This document shows positions 25,566 through 34,580 of a DNA stretch of 64,000 nucleotides, piece after piece. Numbering within the stretch: position 1 is the first letter of the stretch; every line of letters begins with the position of its first letter. The stretch is taken from NCBI GenBank assembly GCA_002733415.1, contig NVVR01000016.1:1-64000 (forward strand), read 5' to 3'. The notes under the pieces are model-generated. The model was given only the letters and a program-made list of their open reading frames with translations. It did no database searches and was not told where the DNA came from. The stretch comes from Kordia sp. GTDB lineage: Bacteria; Bacteroidota; Bacteroidia; Flavobacteriales; Flavobacteriaceae. A program made the position numbers and the translations under genes.

Positions 25566-26911
25566 GAAGATATTGTATTTAATTTAGAATTAACTTTAGT
25601 GAATTTTAATCGCACCCTCACAAAGAAATGTATCAATATAAAAGGAAGTAACGATATGATAAATCTTGAGAAAAAGCCAAGGAATTCTGCAAAATAGAAT
25701 AATGTGGAAAACATAATAACTATAAAAAAGGAGGCGATTTTCACAATTATGTATTTTGATTTATTAAGGGTTTGAAACAAAAAACCTAAAAGTATTGCCA
25801 TTGCAATCGGAAATACAATTATGCCTAACATTCCATAATTCATTTGAAGTTCAGTAAAAAAACCTGTTGTAAGCGACGAGTTTTTCTTCCCCCCTATTAC
25901 ATAACTTCCAGGATAAATTAAGTTTTTTAATTTTGGCCCAGCACCTAATGGTTTATTTGCCCATAAACTTCTGGGAATAAAGTTTGTAAACCCTGCAATA
26001 TAAGTTTGCCCCCATAGTAAATCATAATCATTTTCAATAAGCCAAATAATGTTTTCGTGATTTCCAAATGCACCATTAACAGATTTTACCATTGAATATT
26101 TAAATTCTTTATGCTTTGTAGCATAAATTGCATATCGTTCTTTACCCATGTTAAAGAATAGTGTAAATGCAAGAATAATCATTGTGAAAATCAATAAAAT
26201 TCTTTTTGCTTGCTTCTTATTTATCCTGGCGTTGAACACTTTGTTATTAATTAACCAAGCCCCACCAATTAGGAGTAACATGATGAAAATAGAATTCCTA
26301 TTACTGTTTAAAGTGTAATACACACAACCTACTCCAATAGAAATGATGGTAAAAAATAGCGCTTTCCTTTTTTGTTTTTTTTTTGTTGATAAAAAATAGC
26401 AAAAAATAAATATAAAGGCAGAAATGTATGACCAATGTGCAAATAACATCTGTACTCCTTTTCCCTGTCCGTAACTAATTCGATCTCTAAGGTATTCTGA
26501 TACTCCAACTGAAAGAATTACTGATAAATTTTTATAACAAAAATAAGTCCCTATTAAAAAAATGAATATGTTAATGTTTATAATTTTCCCAATTTCGTTA
26601 TTCTTTCCTTTTGCTTCTTTAAAAATTTGATAATAATCTAATTTAAATCTTGAAAAGAAAATCATATAAATCATTTGACCAATAACAACCAAGATGATTG
26701 AAAAGAGTATTGTAAAAGAACTATATTCATCTTGGTATCTGAAAAAATTTGAATTAATTTGCATTAAAGGCAACACTAGATGAATTATTGAAAAGAAAAG
26801 AATTCCCATTACCATAGGTTTTGAATAGATAACTCCTATCCCTTTCTGAACTATAAAATATGTAATAAATCCTATTACTAAAATTAATAATATTGCTAAA
26901 AATACAATCAC
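25562..26911 (-). CDS. Wzy-like oligosaccharide repeat-unit polymerase
   Basis: A 449-residue protein with about 11-12 hydrophobic segments. A long soluble loop at about 260-345 contains YDLLWGQTYIAGFTNFIPRS and RSLWANKPLGAG, a pattern common in O-antigen polymerases. The start codon is GTG at 26911; an in-frame stop lies about 5 codons upstream and no nearby ATG fits. It would join lipid-linked repeat units in the periplasm. The call rests on topology and the loop motif, and two other membrane proteins (30297-31565, 31569-32753) compete for the roles of polymerase or ligase. Confidence 0.75.
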   Translation of the reverse strand: MIVFLAILLILVIGFITYFIVQKGIGVIYSKPMVMGILFFSIIHLVLPLMQINSNFFRYQDEYSSFTILFSIILVVIGQMIYMIFFSRFKLDYYQIFKEAKGKNNEIGKIININIFIFLIGTYFCYKNLSVILSVGVSEYLRDRISYGQGKGVQMLFAHWSYISAFIFIFCYFLSTKKKQKRKALFFTIISIGVGCVYYTLNSNRNSIFIMLLLIGGAWLINNKVFNARINKKQAKRILLIFTMIILAFTLFFNMGKERYAIYATKHKEFKYSMVKSVNGAFGNHENIIWLIENDYDLLWGQTYIAGFTNFIPRSLWANKPLGAGPKLKNLIYPGSYVIGGKKNSSLTTGFFTELQMNYGMLGIIVFPIAMAILLGFLFQTLNKSKYIIVKIASFFIVIMFSTLFYFAEFLGFFSRFIISLLPFILIHFFVRVRLKFTKVNSKLNTISS

Positions 26912-26922
26912 TTTATTTTGTT

Positions 26923-27453
26923 TTATTCATTAAATCCTGGAATGTTTAATTCAGGGAATTTTGATTTTAAGTATTTTCTTGAGTCGCCAACTACTTTTCC
27001 CGGGCTTCCAATGTATATACTGAAATCCTCAATAGTCCCTCTTACAACAGTTCCTGCACCAATGATACAACCCTTACCTATTTTACAACCTGGCATTAAT
27101 ATTGTCCCTGTCCCAACAAAAGAATAATCACCAACCTCCACACCGTTAATAATTCCTAAAGGTTTTTCCTGAGGAATCTCGAAAGCTTTAGCAACTGTAT
27201 GTGGTGACCAATCATGTGTAAGCACTCTAATATAACTAGACATCGTAACTTCTTTTCCTATAGATATAAGCCCATAATCTGTTCCATCAAACCAAATTTT
27301 AGAAGATATATAATTTGGTTTTCCATTGAATTTCATCCCCCATTTTTTGAAAAACTTATATTGAATTTCTGTGGCTCTTCTGGGGCTAAAATTCGAAACC
27401 ATCTTCACTAATATGAAGAAGTATATTTTTTCTATTTTACTGGGTTTCTTCAT
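26923..27453 (-). CDS. Left-handed beta-helix acyltransferase (WcaF/serine acetyltransferase-like)
   Basis: A 176-residue protein. The second half is built of hexapeptide repeats (ISIGKEVTMSSYIRVLTHDW, VGDYSFVGTGTILMPGCKIG, GCIIGAGTVVRG, YIGSPGKVVGDS). The His in LTHDWSPH is the likely catalytic base. It probably O-acetylates a sugar of the glycan using acetyl-CoA. Its start lies 17 bases inside the end of the preceding glycosyltransferase gene. Length and lack of an N-terminal sugar-binding domain separate it from the PglD-type enzyme at 19071-19694. Confidence 0.85.
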   Translation of the reverse strand: MKKPSKIEKIYFFILVKMVSNFSPRRATEIQYKFFKKWGMKFNGKPNYISSKIWFDGTDYGLISIGKEVTMSSYIRVLTHDWSPHTVAKAFEIPQEKPLGIINGVEVGDYSFVGTGTILMPGCKIGKGCIIGAGTVVRGTIEDFSIYIGSPGKVVGDSRKYLKSKFPELNIPGFNE

Positions 27454-28567
27454 TGTTTACTTTTTTAAAAAGTTTTTTCAATTGATCATCATAATATGGC
27501 ATAATATACGAATATTGCTTCGCATTTGATTTCAACTCAGACAATTTAGTGCCATTTATCAATAGTTTTTGTACTTCACTCACCAACTCATCAATATCAT
27601 TATAAGGAACAATAACCCCTAGGTTATTTTCTTCTATAAACTTTGCTGGCTTCACTTCTTTATTTACAATAATTCCTATTCCGGTTTTAATCGCATCCCC
27701 CCATTTGTTTGATTCTGCATATTGATTTATTTCTAATTTTGGATCATAAAAAGTTAAAACTAAATCTGATAAAAAGTAATTTGCCAATGTTTCTGCATTG
27801 GATAATTTTCCTTTATAGATGACATTTTTATGTTCCGAAAGTTCTTCTGCTGCTTTACAATCTAGTTTTCCTATAAGTATTATCTTTAAATCTTCTTTTT
27901 CTAAACTTTTTATTAGCATTAATGCTTCTTGCATTCCTCGTCCTGCACCCAACCAACCGTTTATATTGATGACAAAACTAGCGGGTTTTTCTAATTTTTT
28001 ACTTATTTGTTTCGCTTTTTCTATCTGGCTTTCACTTGGAGTATTTTTAAGCACGTAAAACTTCTTTGATTTAAAGTTGTACCGTTCAGTTCCAGGAACT
28101 ACATGATAGGCAACATTACGAGAAGTGTACTTTTCAAAAAACTTAATCGTTTTATCAATTATAAAAGGGAATTTAAAAATCATAGAAAATCGATCCGCAT
28201 CATCAAAGACGACCTTAAATCCTCTGATTTTTGAAACTAGCATGGCAGGAAATGCACTTTCGAACCCTAAAGCCCAAACAATATCATTTTTACCAAACTT
28301 GAAACAATAGAAAAATGTTTTTATAAGCCACATAAAGTACATCCATTTCACTTTTCTCGTTCCGTATCCACCTCCTTTTAAAATTATTTTTTTATCAATT
28401 TCAAAATCGAATCTTTTTTCATCTCGTTCTCCTTCAATTCTTTCCCAACCAATATGGCTTATGTTTTTACAGCCTAATGTATCATATAAGAACAATGCTA
28501 ACTTATATAAACGTGTTCGTTCCGATAAGGAGGAAAGCGGTGCTACTATTCTAATTTTTTTCATCAT
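27437..28567 (-). CDS. Glycosyltransferase, GT4-like
   Basis: A 376-residue GT-B protein. I take ATG 28567 as start because the frame's first codon at 28570 is TTG; ATG 28564 is also possible. The N-terminal half is atypical (IRIVAPLSSLSERTRLYKLA, FKVVFDDADRFSMIF). The C-terminal half has the usual donor-site features (VININGWLGAGRGMQEAL, DLKIILIGKLD, NKWGDAIKTGIGIIVN). It overlaps both the flippase gene before it and the acyltransferase gene after it. Donor unknown. Confidence 0.8.
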   Translation of the reverse strand: MMKKIRIVAPLSSLSERTRLYKLALFLYDTLGCKNISHIGWERIEGERDEKRFDFEIDKKIILKGGGYGTRKVKWMYFMWLIKTFFYCFKFGKNDIVWALGFESAFPAMLVSKIRGFKVVFDDADRFSMIFKFPFIIDKTIKFFEKYTSRNVAYHVVPGTERYNFKSKKFYVLKNTPSESQIEKAKQISKKLEKPASFVININGWLGAGRGMQEALMLIKSLEKEDLKIILIGKLDCKAAEELSEHKNVIYKGKLSNAETLANYFLSDLVLTFYDPKLEINQYAESNKWGDAIKTGIGIIVNKEVKPAKFIEENNLGVIVPYNDIDELVSEVQKLLINGTKLSELKSNAKQYSYIMPYYDDQLKKLFKKVNNEETQ

Positions 28568-29747
28568 CAAAAACCTTTATTGCATAACTGTGTGATATGA
28601 TTAGTCTTGACAACCAATGTAATGTTGTTAAGATTGCAATTACAATAACTAGTGTCTCAACTGGTATATTACTTATCAATCCTATTAAGACTAATAATAT
28701 ATACCCCACCAAAACAGCCCAATTCAACCCTGCCGTTTTGTATAAAAATGAGTTGCTCCCGAAAACCCCTAAATACAATGAAGAAGCTGTATATATGGTT
28801 CTAATAATACAGCACATCAGTACACTAATAACTAATAATATATTTACCTGATCAAATGGGGTGTTTTTAAATTTATCTAGTAAAAAAATTCCAACAACAA
28901 AAGAAATGGCTGACATTACAATGGCAAAAACAACAAGTTTTAATTGTAATGATTTATAATCTGCAAGAACTACTTTTTTTACAGCTCTTAATTTTGGCCC
29001 CATAACAAACCCTATAAAACCATTTGCACTTAGAATAATTGGGCTAAATATGGCAAAATATGTAAACAATTCTGATGATATGTATTCGTTTCCATATAGG
29101 TTTATAATAAATTGCTCTCCATACACAGCACTTGTAAGTGTCATGTTGTGTAAAAAAAAAGCTATTCCTGTTTTTCTATAATCACCATAATTCAATACTT
29201 CATTTCTAGAAGGTTTCTTTTTATAACATTTTGCATATAAAAGGATTAAAATTAGACTCATAAGAGCTAAACTAATTCCTAAAATATTGAGCATGTTTTT
29301 TTTAGCTACAATAAAAAATAATACTACTACAATTATTTTCCATCCATTTGTAGCAAGTTGGGCAATTGTGAATTTTTGATTAGCTCTATAGATACCTGAT
29401 AAAAAAACAGTTATCGAGAATACGTTTAATACAATAAAAAACATCCAGATATTTTCTAAAGGATAGAAAAACCATACTAAGGATGTTCCAAGAACACTTA
29501 TTAAAAGAGATTGAAAGATAAATTTCTTTTTAATAAAGAAATGTAAATTTGGCTCTCTTACCATGACTTGATCAAAACCAAGAATACAAAATCCTCCTAA
29601 AATAAACACACTAGACTTGTAGAAAGCCCATTGGCTTACAAATTCTTTATCAAAAGATGTTGATATATAAATATCTAAAAAAAAAAAACTAGCTAATCCT
29701 AAACCATATAAAGCCAGCGACGGTAAAATTTGTAAAATTTTATTCAT
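28551..29747 (-). CDS. Wzx-like polysaccharide flippase (MOP family)
   Basis: A 398-residue membrane protein with roughly 11-12 hydrophobic helices, beginning LPSLALYGLGLASFFFLDIY. It has the paired-helix layout and helix-breaking glycine/proline positions of lipid-linked oligosaccharide flippases, though somewhat short for the family. It would move undecaprenyl-linked units across the inner membrane. It is the only flippase candidate in the window, although two priming enzymes are present. The start overlaps the end of the upstream acetyltransferase by 8 bases. Confidence 0.7.
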   Translation of the reverse strand: MNKILQILPSLALYGLGLASFFFLDIYISTSFDKEFVSQWAFYKSSVFILGGFCILGFDQVMVREPNLHFFIKKKFIFQSLLISVLGTSLVWFFYPLENIWMFFIVLNVFSITVFLSGIYRANQKFTIAQLATNGWKIIVVVLFFIVAKKNMLNILGISLALMSLILILLYAKCYKKKPSRNEVLNYGDYRKTGIAFFLHNMTLTSAVYGEQFIINLYGNEYISSELFTYFAIFSPIILSANGFIGFVMGPKLRAVKKVVLADYKSLQLKLVVFAIVMSAISFVVGIFLLDKFKNTPFDQVNILLVISVLMCCIIRTIYTASSLYLGVFGSNSFLYKTAGLNWAVLVGYILLVLIGLISNIPVETLVIVIAILTTLHWLSRLIISHSYAIKVFDDEKN

Positions 29748-30282
29748 CTAGCTCCTCTACCTTTCTCGTAGCGATTTTCTTCGCTGGATTTCCGACATAT
29801 ATACCATATGGTTCTGTATCTGTTGTGACTATTGCCCCGGAACCTATGATACTTCCTTCACCTATACGTTTTACAGAAGGCATTATTAATGCATCTGCCC
29901 CAATCCAAACGTAATCTTCAATAACAATATCAGAATATGTTATGGGATTTTTTTGCCAATCTTTGAATTTACCATTGACATTATGATTGTGTGTAAATAT
30001 TTTAGCTCCTGCAGAAATAGCAACAGCATGACCAATTTTTACTCCACCAGAATAATCTATATAAACTCCCTTTCCAAGGTTTATTTTTCCTACTCCTACA
30101 AACCTTGCATTCTTATTTCTATGTGCTGAAGAAATATCTACACCACTATCAACATATAATTGTGGTGAACTATAATATTTTCTATAGAGAAACCATCTTA
30201 CATCTCTCAAAGTTAGAATTTGAAAAATATCCATATTCTTAATTAAAAGAATCCCTATTTTTAAAATAATATTAAACTTCAC
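29740..30282 (-). CDS. Left-handed beta-helix O-acetyltransferase (WbbJ/maltose acetyltransferase-like)
   Basis: Up to 180 residues. The frame starts at GTG 30282; ATG 30234 would give 164 residues and is a fair alternative. Hexapeptide-repeat motifs include GKINLGKGVYIDYSGG, IFTHNHNVNGKF (catalytic His region), DYVWIGADALIMPSVKRIGE and GSIIGSGAIVTTDTEPYGIY, ending VGNPAKKIATR. This is the standard pattern of xenobiotic/maltose-type acetyltransferases. It probably O-acetylates a sugar in the glycan. Confidence 0.85.
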   Translation of the reverse strand: MKFNIILKIGILLIKNMDIFQILTLRDVRWFLYRKYYSSPQLYVDSGVDISSAHRNKNARFVGVGKINLGKGVYIDYSGGVKIGHAVAISAGAKIFTHNHNVNGKFKDWQKNPITYSDIVIEDYVWIGADALIMPSVKRIGEGSIIGSGAIVTTDTEPYGIYVGNPAKKIATRKVEELDE

Positions 30283-30296
30283 AGGTTTTTAAAATT

Positions 30297-31565
30297 TTAA
30301 CAAAAATAACAATTTTTACGCTCCAATGAGTTATTTACTAGGAAAAAACAATAAAAAAAAGTAAAAAAAGAAATTCCAAAATACCGATTCAATATACTCT
30401 CTGAGCAGGAAAATATTAAAATCAGAAATATGAATGAATATTTTAAATATTTATAATCTGTTCGTTGACGCATTATGTTTATAATGTATATAGCAATTAC
30501 TACCAAGTAGCCTAAAAACCCAAATATTCCTGCTTCTCCAAATACCTGTAAATACTGATTGTGCGAATTAAAACCTACATTGTCTAGTATATTATAACTC
30601 CATCCTACATTTTTATGCATACGTGCATTGAATGCTACATCAAATCCTTCTTTTCCATAGCCCCATAAAGGTTGCTCACTAATAAGTTCTACGGAGCCTT
30701 TCCACATTTCCCAACGATATCTTAAAAAATCCTTTGGAATTGACTCAACACCATTCATGTATGTCCATGTTTGAGAAATATAATCTAAAAATCGTGAAGA
30801 AATTAATGTAGCAACAATAAAGAATAGTGGTAAAAGAAACAACACATAAGCTCTTCTATAGTTAAAAACAGCAAAGAAGAACACAGTTCCCAACCCTAAT
30901 ATACCCATTAAACTGTTAGATAAAAATATGTGAATTATAAAAAAAGTTATCAACGCAATTTTTTGAATTATTTTCCAACTTAATATATGCCATATTATTG
31001 CAATCCCTAAACTTAAGTATACCCCATAATAAGACCGGTCAAGAAAATTTGAAAAATGAATCGAATAAAAATGATTCATCCAACGTTGACTTCCCTTAAA
31101 AACTATCTTCTTTTTATTCTCTATTTCTAAAAATTTATAAGTATCCCAATTAAAATCGTTTACAAAAGGCTCTAACAGGTTTAAAATACAACCTAAAATA
31201 ACTCCATATACAAAAAACTTACAAATGATGTAAAATGTTTTTTCACTAATACTAGCAATAGAAAATACAATTGGTAAGGCTAATAACGAAACCCGCTTTT
31301 CAATAGTCTTGACAGAGAATACATCATCTATCAAAATGTGGGTAAGTATATATATACTCAAAAGAACAACCAGGAAACTTATTGGCTTAAACTTTTGATA
31401 ATTAAATTGCTTTACATTCACTAAACTCAGTATGAAAAGAGTTACTAACAACAACGTTGAAACCTTTTCACTTACATTCATAAAAAAAACAAAAGCTATG
31501 ATCAGAAAAACAATATAGTCGTTCAGTTTCTTCTCACTAAAGTGGTATCTAATAGTCGCTCTCAT
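30297..31565 (-). CDS. O-antigen ligase/polymerase family membrane protein (Wzy_C)
   Basis: A 422-residue protein with about 11-12 helices. A large periplasmic loop (about 230-340) holds ELISEQPLWGYGKEGFDVAF and NVGFNSHNQYLQVFGEAG, the H-N-x-Y/F-L signature of the Wzy_C/WaaL domain. Members either ligate glycan to lipid A core (WaaL), polymerise O-units or, as in PglL-like enzymes, transfer glycan to protein. With a PglC-type bacillosamine pathway in the same locus, a protein O-oligosaccharyltransferase role is possible but not decided by sequence alone. Confidence 0.82.
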   Translation of the reverse strand: MRATIRYHFSEKKLNDYIVFLIIAFVFFMNVSEKVSTLLLVTLFILSLVNVKQFNYQKFKPISFLVVLLSIYILTHILIDDVFSVKTIEKRVSLLALPIVFSIASISEKTFYIICKFFVYGVILGCILNLLEPFVNDFNWDTYKFLEIENKKKIVFKGSQRWMNHFYSIHFSNFLDRSYYGVYLSLGIAIIWHILSWKIIQKIALITFFIIHIFLSNSLMGILGLGTVFFFAVFNYRRAYVLFLLPLFFIVATLISSRFLDYISQTWTYMNGVESIPKDFLRYRWEMWKGSVELISEQPLWGYGKEGFDVAFNARMHKNVGWSYNILDNVGFNSHNQYLQVFGEAGIFGFLGYLVVIAIYIINIMRQRTDYKYLKYSFIFLILIFSCSESILNRYFGISFFTFFYCFFLVNNSLERKNCYFC

Positions 31566-31568
31566 ACC

Positions 31569-32753
31569 CTACTCAATATTATTGACCAACAAGCTTTTAT
31601 CTAAGTACAGAAAAACTATAATAAAGCAAAAAGAATTTGTAATCGAGAAGAATAGGTTGCCTGTAAGAGCAGAAATAAGTAAAACTGTTAAAAACAATAA
31701 TGTATAAGGCAATTTTTTCTTGCCAGTAAGAAATATTTTTTTTAACACTAATAAGTACATACACACACCTATTACACCATGGAAAAGAAAAACATCAATA
31801 AATTCAAATTCTACTCTATGTATTTTGAAGTCCATTCCTCCTATTAAATAATTTATTATAGACCAATGTTCATTCATATATTCTACTGTTTCTTTTAACA
31901 ATAAATCTCTCTTTGAGCTAACAAATGTGATCAAACCATGCTTTTCATAGAGAACTGGCCCAAAATTAAATGAATTCACAGCAAGTTGAATTAATTTATC
32001 TTTCAATAAATAGCCTGCTAATGCTAAAATAGAGATAAAAGTAACCTGATATATTTGCTTTTTTAAAAGGTATAACATATGAATTAACCCTAAAATTCCA
32101 ATAAATAAATATCCAGATTTTGTTCCTAGTAATAAAATTGCTAAAATCATTAATATTAATGTAATATAACTGGATTTTTGGTAGCGATATTTTAAATATG
32201 ATATTGTTGCCAGTAAAATATAAAAATAGGTTCCAATACCTGGTTCGGCTATAATACCATTAAAACCAAAACGAGAGCTATTGGGATATGATTTGAAAAG
32301 ATTAATCTCTAATAAAACTCCAAATATACTTAGTATTAAATTAATTTTCGCAACAACAAATAATGTCTTAACTGTTTTTTCTAAATGCTCTTTTTTTAAG
32401 TCCTTAAATGTGATTACACATAAATAAAAAAACAGCCCTTTCATAAAAAAATAAAATCTATTGTAAAGTACCTCAACTGGTACTTGTTGCATTATTTTTA
32501 ATAAAAAATCAATTCCAAAAATAGCACAAAGGATATAAATGTATTTTGTAAATTTATTAGATTTCATATACATTATGAAGTATACTAATAAAAACACCAC
32601 TGCTGCTAATTTTAATAAAGTACTTGGATAAAAATATATTCTTATAAAAAAAACCTCTTTTACAACTTTAGAAGAAAAATTTAATAGAAAAAGTAATATC
32701 GTAAAAACGGCTAAACCTTTAGGAGACATAAAATTCCGTAATATATTTCTCAT
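31569..32753 (-). CDS. Multi-pass membrane protein, candidate polysaccharide polymerase
   Basis: A 394-residue protein with about 10-11 hydrophobic segments. Between them are RFGFNGIIAEPGIGTYFYIL (about 160) and a loop around 270-300 (KRDLLLKETVEYMNEHWSII). It lies 3 bases upstream of the Wzy_C-type gene. Topology and position fit a Wzy-type polymerase of a second repeat unit, but I see no diagnostic motif. The role is inferred from location. Confidence 0.55.
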   Translation of the reverse strand: MRNILRNFMSPKGLAVFTILLFLLNFSSKVVKEVFFIRIYFYPSTLLKLAAVVFLLVYFIMYMKSNKFTKYIYILCAIFGIDFLLKIMQQVPVEVLYNRFYFFMKGLFFYLCVITFKDLKKEHLEKTVKTLFVVAKINLILSIFGVLLEINLFKSYPNSSRFGFNGIIAEPGIGTYFYILLATISYLKYRYQKSSYITLILMILAILLLGTKSGYLFIGILGLIHMLYLLKKQIYQVTFISILALAGYLLKDKLIQLAVNSFNFGPVLYEKHGLITFVSSKRDLLLKETVEYMNEHWSIINYLIGGMDFKIHRVEFEFIDVFLFHGVIGVCMYLLVLKKIFLTGKKKLPYTLLFLTVLLISALTGNLFFSITNSFCFIIVFLYLDKSLLVNNIE

Positions 32754-32795
32754 TCTTTTGGATCTATACTAAATAATTAAAAAAATATTTAGTCA

Positions 32796-33344
32796 TTATA
32801 GAGAAAACTCTTTGATAATTAACTTTTGTTTATTTGGATTTAGTATTCCGTCTTTATTGTATAAATAAGCTTTTGCCATTTTTATTTTTTTAAAACCAAT
32901 ATTATAATCTGGAAACACAACTACTGGGTACTTTCCTTCACGCATAATTTTACACTTTACACTTTTCACAATAAAACCTCTTTTCTTGTCTTTACTAGAT
33001 AACAGTACTTCCTTATCTTCAGGATAAAGCATTAGTGCTAACGTATATTTAGATAGTAATTCTAAATTTGTATTATCCCCAACATAAAAAAGAAAGTTAT
33101 ATGTTTCTAGTTTTTCTCCTTCTACAACTCCTATTTCTTCTATTTCAATATCTTCAGAGAAATCATGAATCTCTTCACGAAGAAAAGTTATTTGCTTAGA
33201 AAACTTTTGAATTTCAGGGTAACCTAAACTTATTTTTTCAGTTTTAGGTGTTTTTATACTCTCGATGTTTTTATTTTCTGTTTCTTTTTTATCCTTACAT
33301 GCTACTATAACCACTACAGTAAATATTAAAAGTAATTTTTTCAT
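32796..33344 (-). CDS. Hypothetical lipoprotein inside the glycan operon
   Basis: A 182-residue protein with a lipoprotein signal (LLLIFTVVVIVACKDKK; Cys 16). The mature part opens with a Lys/Glu-rich linker, then a mixed region (SLGYPEIQKFSKQITFLREE, YNFLFYVGDNTNLELLSKY). I recognise no domain. It is flanked on both sides by glycan genes on the same strand, with 19 bases to wecC. It may be a periplasmic or outer-membrane accessory of assembly, but nothing in the sequence shows this. Confidence 0.65.
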   Translation of the reverse strand: MKKLLLIFTVVVIVACKDKKETENKNIESIKTPKTEKISLGYPEIQKFSKQITFLREEIHDFSEDIEIEEIGVVEGEKLETYNFLFYVGDNTNLELLSKYTLALMLYPEDKEVLLSSKDKKRGFIVKSVKCKIMREGKYPVVVFPDYNIGFKKIKMAKAYLYNKDGILNPNKQKLIIKEFSL

Positions 33345-33363
33345 AATTCTACTTTTTTATTTA

Positions 33364-34575
33364 TTATAAATTTCCACAAAAATCTAGTATCACTTTTTCT
33401 TTTGATAAATTTAGCTCTTTAAACTCCTTGTGCGCAACTAAAAAAACTATAATATCTGCTTTTTCTACTGCTGTTTGGCAATTCGTTAATTTAAAAATTT
33501 TATGACTTTCTATATTAGGCTCTACTATATAACACTCCTCATTATTAGCATTTTGTAATACTTTTTGAACTATGTATTTAGCTGGAGATTCTCTTAAATC
33601 GTCTATATTTGGCTTAAATGCCAACCCCATTAATGCAATACTTGGCTTTCTACCATGTGCTAATTCAAACTGTAATTTAGCTGTTTGTACTTTCTCTGCA
33701 CACCAAAATGATTTGTAATTATTAATTTCTCTTGCTTTACCGATTATTTGAGACTCCATTGGGTAATCTGCCACAATAAAATAAGGATCTACAGCAATAC
33801 AATGCCCCCCAACTCCACAGCCTGGCTGTAAAATATTTACTCTAGGGTGTTTATTTGCTAAGTTAATCAGTTCCCAAACATTAATACCTGCTTTGTCACA
33901 AATTATTGATAACTCGTTAGCAAAAGCTATTTGTACATCTCTAGAAGAGTTTTCTACCAATTTACACATTTCAGCAGTACGTGCATTTGTTTTGTGTAAA
34001 TTTCCTTTAATAAAATCTTTGTAAAAAGCTATAGCTTTTTCGGTTGAATTTTCATCTACTCCCCCAATTACTCTATCGTTATGTACCAATTCATACATTA
34101 CATTACCTGGTAAAACTCTTTCTGGACAATACGCTATGAATAATTTACCTTCAAGTTCTGGTCTTTCAGTATAAATAAAATTCATCATTTTCTCAGTGGT
34201 ACCAATAGGAGATGTAGATTCTATAATATATAAATCATTTTCTTTTAAAAATGGCAAGATTGCTTTAGTAGCTGCTTCAACAAAGGAAATATCTGGTTCG
34301 TTCTTTCCTTTAAAAGGCGTAGGTACAACTATTAAATAAGTATCAGCTTCTACGGGCTGTGTATCTGCTTTTAAAAACCCTTCCTTAACTGCTTTTGCTA
34401 CCGCAACATCTAATTCTGGCTCTACAATATGAATTTTACCTTCATTTATAATCTCTACCACTTTAGGATTGATATCTACCCCATGTACAAATATTTTATT
34501 TTGAGCTATTAAGGCAGCTGTTGGCAAACCTATATACCCTAACCCTATCATCACAACGCTTGGTTTATTATCCAT
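33364..34575 (-). CDS. wecC: UDP-N-acetyl-D-mannosamine dehydrogenase
   Basis: A 403-residue nucleotide-sugar dehydrogenase that oxidises UDP-ManNAc to UDP-ManNAcA with two NAD. Motifs are VVMIGLGYIGLPTAALIA, VVPTPFKGKNEPD, IIESTSPIGTTEKM, YCPERVLPGN, KLVENSSRDVQIAFANELS, the catalytic cysteine motif GCGVGGHCIAVDPYFIV, and MGLAFKPNIDDLRESP. The VPTPFK and ENSSRDVQ forms are those of WecC rather than Ugd. It lies 5 bases downstream of wecB, which supplies its substrate. Confidence 0.94.
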   Translation of the reverse strand: MDNKPSVVMIGLGYIGLPTAALIAQNKIFVHGVDINPKVVEIINEGKIHIVEPELDVAVAKAVKEGFLKADTQPVEADTYLIVVPTPFKGKNEPDISFVEAATKAILPFLKENDLYIIESTSPIGTTEKMMNFIYTERPELEGKLFIAYCPERVLPGNVMYELVHNDRVIGGVDENSTEKAIAFYKDFIKGNLHKTNARTAEMCKLVENSSRDVQIAFANELSIICDKAGINVWELINLANKHPRVNILQPGCGVGGHCIAVDPYFIVADYPMESQIIGKAREINNYKSFWCAEKVQTAKLQFELAHGRKPSIALMGLAFKPNIDDLRESPAKYIVQKVLQNANNEECYIVEPNIESHKIFKLTNCQTAVEKADIIVFLVAHKEFKELNLSKEKVILDFCGNL

Positions 34576-34580
34576 TATTA

